In this document: positions 1-7,517 of the stretch, piece after piece
Layout of the letters: every line of letters begins with the position of its first letter
How positions within the stretch are numbered: the first letter of the stretch is position 1
Origin: Pseudomonas nitroreducens
GTDB lineage: Bacteria; Pseudomonadota; Gammaproteobacteria; Pseudomonadales; Pseudomonadaceae
Length of the DNA: 64,000 nt
Assembly: GCF_014204515.1 (NCBI RefSeq)
Contig: NZ_JACHLI010000032.1
Span: forward strand, 1-64,000
Direction of reading: 5' to 3'
Notes under the pieces: generated by a model
The model's input: the letters and a program-made list of their open reading frames with translations, nothing else
What the model was told of the DNA's origin: nothing
The model's database searches: none
Translations under genes and position numbers: made by a program

Positions 1-124
1 CACATAGTGGCGCGCCACCTCTAGCTTGAACTTCCCATCATGCCTTGCCATGTGGACCCCTCAGAGTTGGTGTCCAACATCTGGGGGTCAGTTCATGGGA
101 GGGGCTTCTTCAGCGGGTCGGCTA

Positions 125-625
125 TTAGCCGAAGGAAGGGCCAGAGTCTTCCTCCTTTCCCCTTTGGGCCAGGAAGTTCTCCAGCCAGAGCTCGTAGTGA
201 CGGCCGGCGTGATTCAGGGCTTGAGGATCATCCAGTCGGGCGATTACTGGCGCTGCAATCCAGGCGTCGACCCAAGCCTTGAGCTCTTCGAGAGCATCCT
301 CTTCGACTTCAGGGTTCTCGAGATAGGCGCCTTGATGGAAGAACAGGGGCTCAAGGTCTTCGCCGGTCTTGCTGGTCTCAAACATTTCCAGAAGAACAGG
401 TTGGAGCTGCCCCTGGTACTTGCAGACGCCGATAGCGACGCCATCCTCGCTGAGGATGGCTACCGCGCCGTCGCCGGCCGCCAGTAGGATTTCGCTGGCC
501 ACGTAGACCGATTCGAGGAGCCTGTTGTAGACCGCGTCGTACTCGGCATCGGTGATGATCTCGCCATTTGCCAATGTGCTGCGAGTGACATGTGGCTGGC
601 GGGCCAGGGTGAGTGCTGTGGTCAT
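125..625 (-). CDS. Hypothetical protein, 166 aa, downstream of DHFR gene
   Basis: Function not recognised. The ATG at 625 is preceded by AGGA about 7 bases upstream, which favours it over the longer upstream extension. The protein is acidic. A central beta-rich stretch around residues 45-75 contains GDGAVAILSEDGVAIG, and a C-terminal helical part is rich in Trp, Glu and Ala (WVDAWIAAPVIARL) and ends in a charged tail. No signal peptide or membrane segment is visible. It lies 89 bases downstream of the dihydrofolate reductase gene on the same strand, so the two may share a transcript. Positions 1-124, downstream of it, show no gene I can support. Confidence 0.7.
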   Translation of the reverse strand: MTTALTLARQPHVTRSTLANGEIITDAEYDAVYNRLLESVYVASEILLAAGDGAVAILSEDGVAIGVCKYQGQLQPVLLEMFETSKTGEDLEPLFFHQGAYLENPEVEEDALEELKAWVDAWIAAPVIARLDDPQALNHAGRHYELWLENFLAQRGKEEDSGPSFG

Positions 626-714
626 CGCGGTTCCTAGAGTCTGCCAACGCCGGCAGTTGGGCATGATTCCAGCCTACAGGAGCAGCTTGAGGCCGGGAAA
701 GGCGCCATAGGTTC

Positions 715-1203
715 TCAGTTTGCGTTAGGCCTGGCCCAATAGGTCACGGTGAAGCCTTCCTGCGGTCGAAGAGCCTTGAGCACAAACTCCTTCCGGATGG
801 TCGCGAAGAACTCCTCGGGGAGGGAGGCGTCCGCAGGCCCACGGTAGTCGATCTCGCTCAGCACCAGGTGCGTTGCGTACTTCAGGGACTGCATCCAGAT
901 CGATGGGCCGCCAATGATGAACACGCGCAGCTCTCTGTGTAGGCGGCGTAGGGCGGTCTCGATGGAAGGTGCGGTTTCGAAGCCGGTGATGACGTTACCG
1001 CTTTCGCTGATGACAATGTTGCGGCGGTACTTCAGCGGCCCGCCAATCGCATCCGCCGTCTTGCGCCCCATGATGACGGGGCGCCCAACGGTAGTCTTTC
1101 TGAAGTGTTTCAGCTCGGCGGGAAGATCCCAGGGAAGATCATTGTTGAGGCCAACTTGACCATCCCTGCCAAAAGCCATGATCAGGAAAACTTGCGTATC
1201 CAC
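715..1203 (-). CDS. folA: Dihydrofolate reductase, GTG start
   Basis: Reduces 7,8-dihydrofolate to tetrahydrofolate with NADPH in the cytoplasm, feeding thymidylate and one-carbon metabolism. The 162-residue length is normal for bacterial DHFR. Diagnostic features are LPW at 23-25, an acidic residue in LPAELKHFR (Glu30, at the place of E. coli Asp27), GRKT at 46-49 in the NADPH site, and FIIGG near residue 95. The GTG at 1203 is chosen because the next Met (residue 9) would cut off the first beta strand. A Glu instead of Asp as the catalytic acid is found in some DHFRs. Mobile DHFRs can be trimethoprim resistant, but nothing in the sequence establishes that here; it may equally serve nucleotide supply. 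The family assignment is secure. Confidence 0.9.
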   Translation of the reverse strand: MDTQVFLIMAFGRDGQVGLNNDLPWDLPAELKHFRKTTVGRPVIMGRKTADAIGGPLKYRRNIVISESGNVITGFETAPSIETALRRLHRELRVFIIGGPSIWMQSLKYATHLVLSEIDYRGPADASLPEEFFATIRKEFVLKALRPQEGFTVTYWARPNAN

Positions 1204-1213
1204 GGTGCCGCTC

Positions 1214-1242
1214 TAATTATTGTTTCGAGCGATATTATCAAA
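1214..1242 (-). promoter_or_regulatory. Candidate sigma70 promoter for DHFR
   Basis: On the minus strand, TTTGAT (1242-1237) and TAATTA (1219-1214) are separated by 17 bases, just upstream of the DHFR GTG. Matches are partial, so this is a prediction only. Confidence 0.4.
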
Positions 1243-1244
1243 TT

Positions 1245-1757
1245 TCAGAGTGGATAGAAGTCGTGTTTCCTTTCCTCTCGAACTTTCATCAAACGCTCAA
1301 CCAGTGTCGCCGGGTTAATGGCCCGCATTTTCAGTGGAATTGAGTCGTTATTGATGAAGTCCAGCAGGATCTCATCAATGAGTTCGTGGGTAAGACCATC
1401 CGAGTTCAGCACAATGAACAGGCCGACTCCGTCAGGATGTTCGTTGTCGACCACGAACAGCTCCTGGGTGACCATATCCATGCGGGAGAGCAGCTGCTGG
1501 GTGATGGCCAGGCGTTCACCGGGCAGCTGACCCATCTCTTCGGCGGCCAGACGTGCGGCATACAGCTGGGCCGTCATCATGGTGATGTCGTAGAGGGCGT
1601 CTTCACCGACGGGCAGTTTGATGCGCATCAGCTGCGTGTCGATGCCGTCCTGGTCTTTCGAGTACCAGAAGCGATCCATCTGCTCGGTCATGATCAGCGT
1701 CTTGAGTCGATGAACATCGAGCTTGCGCTGATTCCGAGGTAGTTCAATCCAGCTCAT
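1245..1757 (-). CDS. Hypothetical protein, 170 aa
   Basis: Function not recognised. ATG at 1757 has AGGA about 8 bases upstream. A helical, Met- and Leu-rich N-terminal half is followed by a beta-like segment LFIVLNSDGLTHELIDEI around residue 115-130 and a charged C-terminus ending HDFYPL. It has no signal peptide or membrane span and looks cytoplasmic. It sits between a large helical protein gene and the DHFR gene on the same strand. The final YPL fits the hydrophobic-x-hydrophobic C-terminal pattern shared by several larger unknown proteins here. Confidence 0.72.
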   Translation of the reverse strand: MSWIELPRNQRKLDVHRLKTLIMTEQMDRFWYSKDQDGIDTQLMRIKLPVGEDALYDITMMTAQLYAARLAAEEMGQLPGERLAITQQLLSRMDMVTQELFVVDNEHPDGVGLFIVLNSDGLTHELIDEILLDFINNDSIPLKMRAINPATLVERLMKVREERKHDFYPL

Positions 1758-1813
1758 GGTCAGTTCCTGAATGTAGGTGGCCTTTAGGCCAAAAGTGACG
1801 ACATGATACTCGA

Positions 1814-2998
1814 TCAGAGGTCGAAGGCGTCAGCCATGGACTGGGTATCGAACCAGTCTTCGCCCTGGCATACCTCGCGCAACTCGCGTCGGATGAGTTG
1901 AATACTCGCCTGGCGGACTTCAGGGCTTAGGCTGTTGACCAGCGCCAGCAGCCGAGCGTCGGTTTCAGGGGTGTGCTCCCAGCCGTGCTGACGAGCCACC
2001 GACATCCCTTTGATGATCGCACTGACAGCGTCCGTCAGGTCTTCTCCTGGAACTGGATTGAAGTGCGGGAACCAGTCCTGCTCAAGGCTCTTGATGCCAA
2101 TGAGCTCGAAGGCTACAAGCGCGGTGATGCAGGCCGAAGAGGTGGCGTCCTCGGCAGCTTCTTGCCTGATCAGGTTGTCGAAGTAGGGGAGCAGCTGAGC
2201 TTTTTCGAAGTGTTTGGCGGCGGCCACGAGCTTTTTCGGCTCGCCAATTCTTTCCTGCAGGAGTAGGGCCTGGGTGAGCTTCTCGACACCGAGTTGTGCC
2301 AGGCTCATGGTGCCGGTCTTCTCGCGGAATTCGCTATTTGCGGACAGCAGAATATCGACGATTTTGTCCTGGTTCTGCTTGAGCCAATCAATCAATGCCT
2401 CGTAGGGCGCCGGTACTCGATCTTTGTAAGTATTGATCTCAGAGATAACGCGTTGCTCACAGAACCTGATGACCTGGACTATCGCTTTCCAGTGAGTCTC
2501 GGCAACCTGCAGATAAGCGTCCAACACCCTGGCCACCTGCGGGGACATGTCAGTGTCCTCCTCGGGCGTCTTGCCTGCGTCGGTCAGGTAGCAGGTCTTC
2601 TCATGCACGGTGCTCAGTAGAGAAGTTGACCCCCAATGTGCTTCCTCTGCCTGGAACACAGGGATTGCCCGGTCAAGGAAGAGATCAAGTACATCCCGAC
2701 GGGGCCCAATGACGTCCTGGATGGAAATCAAAGAGCGGTCAGTCAGCCGGGTTTCGAGCAGGATGGCCTGTAGGCAGGCTGGGTGTTCCCCAAAGTCGTA
2801 TTGGATCTTGTCGCGGGCGGCGATAGCAGCGGCGGCAACCTCCCGGTCTGCATTATCGCAGGCCTCATCGATGGCCTTCAGGACTTGGCGGAGGGGGTAC
2901 ATCGAATCCACGGGCACGGGCGTCTTCACGCCGGCCAGCTCGGCGAGCGCCGGCCGCGCAGAATCGATCAATGCCTGGAGTGGTTCGATCCTGATCAT
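1814..2998 (-). CDS. Large helical hypothetical protein, 394 aa
   Basis: Function not recognised. The ATG at 2998 has a strong GAGGAG site 7 bases upstream. The chain is almost entirely predicted helix (long runs of Ala, Leu, Glu, Asp, Arg), like HEAT- or TPR-type helical repeat proteins, but no repeat unit is clear. The tail reads MADAFDL. It follows the 385-residue gene at 3008-4165 by 9 bases and probably shares its transcript. With its neighbours it forms a run starting at the ADP-ribosyltransferase-like gene, so it may be a partner or target in the same process; this is inference from position only. Confidence 0.8.
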   Translation of the reverse strand: MIRIEPLQALIDSARPALAELAGVKTPVPVDSMYPLRQVLKAIDEACDNADREVAAAAIAARDKIQYDFGEHPACLQAILLETRLTDRSLISIQDVIGPRRDVLDLFLDRAIPVFQAEEAHWGSTSLLSTVHEKTCYLTDAGKTPEEDTDMSPQVARVLDAYLQVAETHWKAIVQVIRFCEQRVISEINTYKDRVPAPYEALIDWLKQNQDKIVDILLSANSEFREKTGTMSLAQLGVEKLTQALLLQERIGEPKKLVAAAKHFEKAQLLPYFDNLIRQEAAEDATSSACITALVAFELIGIKSLEQDWFPHFNPVPGEDLTDAVSAIIKGMSVARQHGWEHTPETDARLLALVNSLSPEVRQASIQLIRRELREVCQGEDWFDTQSMADAFDL

Positions 2999-3007
2999 CC
3001 CGACTCC

Positions 3008-4165
3008 TCAGATCTCGAAAGCCGTGATCGCACGGCGCGTGTGGTAGCTGTCGAATTGCTCGAAGATTTCACGCAGGGCAGGGTACTGATCGAACTTGTC
3101 GTAGAACTTTTGGGGAACCTCAGTGTTTCGCAAAAACTCAGTCAGCCACTCAGGTCTGATCGACGAGAAGTCGCCTTTGTAGGTATCGAGCACTTCGCCG
3201 ACCTTTTCCAGTTGTGGTTCAAAGCCTTCAGGTGCAATGAGCTCGCCGCGCTGAAGGGCGTCGCGGATGAAGAGCATCGGCTTCCCGATGATCCTCTTGC
3301 GGAACGACTCGTCTTGGTCGAGCTTATCTCGATTGTCGATGAGCACCGTCAGGGCTGGGCCTGTGAAGAAGCTCTGATGGTTGTCGAGGAAATGCTGGGC
3401 CATGTCGAACATGCCGAGCTCAACAGCAGCGATGAAGCCTTTGGTGTAGGAGTAGTTGGCTCCGTCGTCAACGCCGTAGATGATCCGAGCCTCGTTATCG
3501 GCAATGAACTGCCTGTAGTTTGCCCTGTGCTCAGGGTTAGGGGAGTTCACAGCCTGCTCGAACAGCATGTTGATGGCTTTGGGGGCCGGCGTGAAAACGG
3601 GGTCTCCAAACTTGAGGTCGAGCATCTCGTCGACAAGCTCAAGCACAGCAGTCGACGAGCACTGACCGCTCTCAACGATCTTGTTCAGGTAGCTGCTGTA
3701 AATACTCTCGTAGCCGTAGTCACCTTTTCCGTTGATGACCCTGTAGTTCAGGTACAGCTCGTTACGCCGGATGAAGTTCAGTGCGTGCTCTGCCAGCTTG
3801 GTGCCTTCCAGGTGTGCCAAGCTCTCGTGGCCGTTAAGCGAATCACTGGGGATCAAGTAGCGCATATCCAGGTTGAGGTGCGAGAAGTACTTGAGCATGT
3901 TGCTCAGGACAGGCACGAAGTTTCGATTACCGCCCATAAACGAACTGCAGGCCAGACGCCAAACCCCTTCCAGGGCGCTATCGAACTTACGGATGACGGC
4001 GTAAGCGTCACGCTTGCGGCACTGCTGGATGAAACTGTCGACACGCTGGATTAGGGCCTGCATGTCCTTTTTGGACATGCTGCAATCTTCCTGCATCACT
4101 CTGAGTTCTTCACCGAGGCGCATTGCCTGCTCAGCTAGTGAGCTCTTGTTCTTGATATCGCTCAT
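3008..4165 (-). CDS. Large helical hypothetical protein, 385 aa
   Basis: Function not recognised. The ATG at 4165 lies 2 bases after the stop of the ADP-ribosyltransferase-like gene, indicating tight translational coupling; a TTG two codons earlier is less likely. The protein is helical and charged, with aromatic clusters such as NYRQFIADNEARIIYGVDD in the middle, and ends AITAFEI. No catalytic motif, signal peptide or membrane span is visible. Because the pair is coupled, this protein is the best candidate for a partner, substrate or immunity factor of the upstream gene product, but nothing in its own sequence shows this. Confidence 0.8.
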   Translation of the reverse strand: MSDIKNKSSLAEQAMRLGEELRVMQEDCSMSKKDMQALIQRVDSFIQQCRKRDAYAVIRKFDSALEGVWRLACSSFMGGNRNFVPVLSNMLKYFSHLNLDMRYLIPSDSLNGHESLAHLEGTKLAEHALNFIRRNELYLNYRVINGKGDYGYESIYSSYLNKIVESGQCSSTAVLELVDEMLDLKFGDPVFTPAPKAINMLFEQAVNSPNPEHRANYRQFIADNEARIIYGVDDGANYSYTKGFIAAVELGMFDMAQHFLDNHQSFFTGPALTVLIDNRDKLDQDESFRKRIIGKPMLFIRDALQRGELIAPEGFEPQLEKVGEVLDTYKGDFSSIRPEWLTEFLRNTEVPQKFYDKFDQYPALREIFEQFDSYHTRRAITAFEI

Positions 4166-4167
4166 GG

Positions 4168-4785
4168 TCAACAGGCCTCGTGAATTTCGTCCAGTGTCAG
4201 GTGCAGGCGTTTCTTGATGCTGATCTGTTCCGGGAACCAGGCTACCCAGCAGGTATCGTCGGCTCGAACAGCCAGCACCCCATCAAAACCAAGGATGTCT
4301 CTCAGGGCCTTCAGCAGTGCCGGCGCGCTGCCGCTGAAGAAGTCCGTGCCCAGGTTCTTGAGCGTCTCCAGCAGCGGGCCCTTCATGGCAGCGTATCCGC
4401 TGGCCGCCCGCTCGATGAGCACACCTTTGTCCTCAAAATCCAGGTCGCCGAAGTTGGCCAGCACCGCATTCAGGTTGGGGGAAGCCAGGAGGATTGCCGT
4501 GGCTTGCTCAACGCTGAAGGGGTGGTAGCTGTCCGCGACCAGGGGGTTCGCGATCTTCAGTTCAACCTCCAGGAGCGTAGGAAACAACGCTCGCCCTGGA
4601 TCTTTCATCACTTTGCGCAGTTGGTCGCAGTGCCTCAGGGCAACTCGGCCGCTACTGCTGAAATAGATGCCAGCACCATAGTTCTGAAGCGAGTCTTCCA
4701 AAAGAGAGTCTTCAAACTGTTCAATGTGGCTAAGGCTCCCGTGGAAACAGTGCTGTACTTCATTCATCTCGTAGCCGTATATCAT
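4168..4785 (-). CDS. Putative ADP-ribosyltransferase-like protein (ART, PolyVal-type)
   Basis: Probable ADP-ribosyltransferase fold protein of about 205 residues. The N terminus has FHGS (14-17) followed by GAGIYFSSS (37-45), matching the H-x-T/S and GxGxYFs signatures of small ARTs fused to or carried by mobile elements. The C terminus has FDGVLAV followed by WVAWFPEQISIK, like the closing strand (fDGvi ... vvFdPeqIK) of that family. These enzymes transfer ADP-ribose from NAD to proteins or nucleic acids. The final catalytic Glu is not certain from motif reading (Glu in PEQI is the candidate). It starts a minus-strand run with two large helical proteins. No clear ribosome site precedes the ATG at 4785; Met at 4767 is an alternative start. 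Confidence 0.55.
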   Translation of the reverse strand: MIYGYEMNEVQHCFHGSLSHIEQFEDSLLEDSLQNYGAGIYFSSSGRVALRHCDQLRKVMKDPGRALFPTLLEVELKIANPLVADSYHPFSVEQATAILLASPNLNAVLANFGDLDFEDKGVLIERAASGYAAMKGPLLETLKNLGTDFFSGSAPALLKALRDILGFDGVLAVRADDTCWVAWFPEQISIKKRLHLTLDEIHEAC

Positions 4786-4834
4786 TCAATCAGTGTACGA
4801 ATGGATTCTTTTCGTCGTCAAAAGCAACGTCTCA

Positions 4835-4863
4835 TTGACTGGCAATATTTAGGGTCGCATGAT
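4835..4863 (+). promoter_or_regulatory. Candidate sigma70 promoter for the gene at 4900
   Basis: TTGACT (4835-4840), a 17-base spacer, and CATGAT (4858-4863). The -35 is good, the -10 is weak. It lies in the divergent gap between the ADP-ribosyltransferase-like gene and the small plus-strand gene. Confidence 0.4.
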
Positions 4864-4899
4864 TGAAACCTAAGTGAATAAACCGTTAAAAGAACCACC

Positions 4900-5178
4900 A
4901 TGATCAGCAAAGTTCAACGCACCGGTCTGATTGCCCTTTCTGCGTCGCTGAGCGCCAGCCAGCAGAAGCTGTCGATGGCCATGCACAGGTTCCGGCACAA
5001 CGAAGTGATGAAGGTCGACATCTCCGACCTGACTTATCAGGTCGGCCTGATTGCTCTGGATACCTCGAGGGTACTCGCCGGAGAGCTGGACGCCATCAGC
5101 GATTTCGACCTGGGAATGCTGCACATCCAGGGGGAAATGGTGAACCGAAAGGCGCTTGAGATTCAGCAGTCCTTTTAG
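4900..5178 (+). CDS. Small hypothetical protein, 92 aa
   Basis: Function not recognised. A short helical protein with a Ser/Ala/Leu-rich first third (LIALSASLSASQQKLS) and an acidic second half (LAGELDAISDFDLGML). It has no cysteine cluster, signal peptide or membrane span. It is a single plus-strand gene flanked by minus-strand transcription units; a promoter lies upstream and a stem-loop terminator about 140 bases downstream. Between its stop and that terminator an unusually good ribosome site (GGAGG at about 5207) precedes a 9-codon open frame at 5220, too short to call a gene. Confidence 0.6.
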   Translation: MISKVQRTGLIALSASLSASQQKLSMAMHRFRHNEVMKVDISDLTYQVGLIALDTSRVLAGELDAISDFDLGMLHIQGEMVNRKALEIQQSF

Positions 5179-5319
5179 GCAATATTGTAGAAAGGCAGGC
5201 CTAACCGGAGGACGTGACATGCGTCGACGCGAAGAAGACTGGATCTGAGCCTCACATTTCCGATGCGCGCCCAATTGGAGGGCCCCCATCCGGAACACCT
5301 CCAGGCCGCCGGCCAGGAA

Positions 5320-5358
5320 AGAGAATGCCCCACCGTTGCCGGCGGGGCATTCTCTTTT
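5320..5358. terminator. Bidirectional rho-independent terminator
   Basis: A perfect 12-bp stem (AGAGAATGCCCC / GGGGCATTCTCT) with a 12-base loop, followed by TTTT on the plus strand. On the minus strand it lies just past the end of the RNA ligase gene, so it probably ends both converging transcripts. Confidence 0.85.
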
Positions 5359-5365
5359 GGTCGAC

Positions 5366-6400
5366 TTACGCCAGGCCATTGGGGCGGATCTGTTGGTGCT
5401 TCCAGTGGGTGTCGGTGGTCACGTGGCCCTTGCGGACGTACTTGGCCACACTGCGGCGGAAGTCCCGGTAGTGGAATTCACCGCGAAGGCGCACAACAAA
5501 GCCTTCCGATACCTCCTGATCTGCACGCTCTTCGTAGGCCTTGAGGATGGCCTTCTTGTCGTAGATTCCGGTGTAAAGGGTCTTCACCGGAGTCACGTCG
5601 AGGAGTTGGAACCACTCCAGCATGTCGTCGTAGCTCAGGCAGATGTTCTTCTCGTTCCAGAGGAAGAACCCCAGGAAGTAGCTGGGCAAGTTCCTGTACT
5701 CGATGGAGTGGATCGCGTACAGATCTTCACCCTGGATACGCCAGCCTTCCGGGATGTTGTGGCGGATCATGCCCCAGAAGCGACGCACCCAGTGCTGTGA
5801 CGGATGACTATCCGAGTCCAGGCTACGAGCGTGGTAGGCATGCCGGTAGAGGGAGGCGTTTTCGCCATCCATCTTCTCCGTCGAAACGACCTCCTTGCCC
5901 TCGAAGTACTTCAGCTCGTCTTCCACCGTCCAGATTTTGTCGTCGCTGGTCGCGCCGGGCGAGTAGCTGAGGTGCGTTGTCCGGGCGGCTTTGACCAAAT
6001 CGTTGAAGTCACCGAGAAGGTTGGCCTGAAGCAGCAGCCACTGCACATCTTCGAGGTCGAACAGCTCACCCTTCATGCGTGTGCCGTTAGGCTGGAGCTG
6101 GTTCCCGTAGCGGTCATAGCGGTCGCTGGCTACCAGGTGGTCGGGGATGATGATCTCCGGGATGCCGGCTGCATCGCGCAGTTTCTGGGTGTTCAGCAGG
6201 GTGGTCATCGCGTCCTGGCGGTGCTGGTCGCAAAGCGAAACGCCATTGCCCAGGTAGTGGCCACCGTTGTCGAACAAACGGGTGTCCATGATGTGATGGG
6301 CATGATCAGCAGCTGCCCGGCAGACCACGCAACGGTCTTTGTCGCGGTTCCGGACGTTGAGAACGAACTGTTGCTCGCTCAGCAGGATGGGGGACTTCAT
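5366..6400 (-). CDS. RNA ligase (Rnl family) with N-terminal HNH/zinc-like module
   Basis: Predicted ATP-dependent RNA ligase that seals 5'-phosphate and 3'-hydroxyl RNA ends. The nucleotidyltransferase motifs are present: EKMDGENASLY with adenylated Lys176 in KMDG, GEDLYAIHSIEY (motif III-like), FLGFFLWNE, EGFVVRL (motif IV) and VAKYVRKG (motif V). Unusually, residues 24-60 carry CVVC, HAHHI and LCDQH, an HNH-like zinc module that could be structural or a nuclease. At 344 residues it is about the size of phage Rnl2 proteins plus this extra module. The ATG at 6400 has GGAG 10 bases upstream. The likely partners in RNA repair are the HD-kinase protein at 62064 and the exonuclease at 6684; no linkage in one operon is seen. 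Confidence 0.8.
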   Translation of the reverse strand: MKSPILLSEQQFVLNVRNRDKDRCVVCRAAADHAHHIMDTRLFDNGGHYLGNGVSLCDQHRQDAMTTLLNTQKLRDAAGIPEIIIPDHLVASDRYDRYGNQLQPNGTRMKGELFDLEDVQWLLLQANLLGDFNDLVKAARTTHLSYSPGATSDDKIWTVEDELKYFEGKEVVSTEKMDGENASLYRHAYHARSLDSDSHPSQHWVRRFWGMIRHNIPEGWRIQGEDLYAIHSIEYRNLPSYFLGFFLWNEKNICLSYDDMLEWFQLLDVTPVKTLYTGIYDKKAILKAYEERADQEVSEGFVVRLRGEFHYRDFRRSVAKYVRKGHVTTDTHWKHQQIRPNGLA

Positions 6401-6527
6401 GTCATCGATCTCCACAGGCTCCGTGCCTGCGGGTCGAAGAGGCAGGCGAGCGTTACTTGATGTAGGAAAGCAGGTTTGCCTTCATGCGTGCTCGTTGGAA
6501 GGGTGGTATGAATTTGTGGTGCGCATT

Positions 6528-6552
6528 TTAGTGACAGAACGTCATGACGTCA
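6528..6552. promoter_or_regulatory. Possible operator between RNA ligase and exonuclease genes
   Basis: TTAGTGACA (6528-6536) followed closely by the overlapping palindromes CGTCATGACG (6540-6549) and TGACGTCA (6545-6552). The same TTAGTGACA word, with a palindrome of TGACAT/ATGTCA, occurs in the divergent gap at 29091-29127. A shared regulator is inferred. Confidence 0.4.
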
Positions 6553-6683
6553 ATAGTCGGGTAAAGGAGTTGGTGGCCCACAGAGACGACACCAGCTCCC
6601 AAGCTAGACGCAGCGGCTCATGGAAACGACTTTGCAGAACAGCCATCTGGCGAATAGCGTCCGCCGCCTGATACGATATAGCC

Positions 6684-7391
6684 ATGACAAACCAAAACGA
6701 AAAGAAGAAAGAAAGAACCTACCCCCGCGCCTACTACTGCTGTGTCGACCTGGAAGCAACCTGTTGCGACCAGAATTCGATCTCGCGGGATGAATCCGAA
6801 ATCATCGAGATCGGCGCCGTCCTCATTGATCCCGAGGGCAAGGTCGTTGACCAATTCCAGAGCTACGTGAAGCCGGTGAAACATCCGACCCTCACGCCGT
6901 TCTGCACCAAGCTGACCTCGATCACTCAGGACAAGGTGGAGAACGCCCCAACCTACGCCGAGGCCATGGTTGCGTTCAAGGCATGGTTCGATGCGGCGGA
7001 GGCCCGTGGCCAGAAACCCTTCGCCTGGGGTAGCTGGGGAGCCTACGACCGTAAGCAGTTCGAGCGCCACGCCGAGCTCCTGGGGCTGCCCACGCCGTTC
7101 ACCTCAGCAATGCTGCACATCAACTACAAGGACGAGTTCGGCTATCGAGCGGCCTACCCGAACAAGCGCAACCCAGGCCTCGGCCGGGCAATCGCCGACG
7201 AGAAGATGACCTTCGACGGCGTGAAGCACACCGCTCTGGCCGATGCCCTCAACGCCGCCGCCCTGGTGCCCAAGGCCATCGGCTGGGTCGAACCCCTGAT
7301 CCGCGCCAAGAACCTCCAGGAGCGAGAAAGGAACGAGCTGGCTGCCCGTCGGAAGCGCGAGAAGAGCTCTGGTGGAGGCCTGTCCCGCTAA
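6684..7391 (+). CDS. DEDDh 3'-5' exonuclease, ERI-1/KapD type
   Basis: Predicted 3'-5' exonuclease acting on RNA or DNA. The ExoI motif is VDLEAT (Asp22, Glu24), followed by EIIEIGAVLID and the ERI-1-type signature VKP..HPTLTPFC.KLTSITQ. ExoII lies around SWGAYDRKQFERH and ExoIII around HTALADALNAA with the catalytic His. The 235-residue length fits a single catalytic domain with short basic ends (KKKER near the N terminus, RRKREKSSGGG near the C terminus). No ribosome site precedes the ATG at 6684, which follows only a few bases after an AT-rich GATACGATATAG, so a leaderless transcript is possible. It is divergent from the RNA ligase gene, which suggests a shared role in RNA end processing. 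Confidence 0.85.
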   Translation: MTNQNEKKKERTYPRAYYCCVDLEATCCDQNSISRDESEIIEIGAVLIDPEGKVVDQFQSYVKPVKHPTLTPFCTKLTSITQDKVENAPTYAEAMVAFKAWFDAAEARGQKPFAWGSWGAYDRKQFERHAELLGLPTPFTSAMLHINYKDEFGYRAAYPNKRNPGLGRAIADEKMTFDGVKHTALADALNAAALVPKAIGWVEPLIRAKNLQERERNELAARRKREKSSGGGLSR

Positions 7392-7450
7392 CTCCTGCGG
7401 GTGATTTGAAGGCTTCTCCGGGGCTATCCTGGAGATAAAGGGCCTCCTCG

Positions 7451-7478
7451 TTGTGGCCTGCCTGACGATCAATATGCT
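7451..7478 (+). promoter_or_regulatory. Candidate promoter for the gene at 7518
   Basis: TTGTGG (7451-7456), a 16-base spacer and TATGCT (7473-7478) lie 40 bases before the ATG. The match is moderate. Confidence 0.4.
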
Positions 7479-7517
7479 TAGGGCACCGCACCTAGGCATC
7501 GCACAGTGGACTTTCCA

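Noticed and set aside
2783..4054. A 423-codon open frame on the plus strand
   Set aside because: Lies antisense to two minus-strand genes with good ribosome sites and coupling; composition typical of an antisense frame.
5214..5471. An 85-codon frame after the small gene at 4900
   Set aside because: Runs through a strong terminator and into antisense of the RNA ligase; a GGAGG site nearby belongs to a 9-codon frame only.
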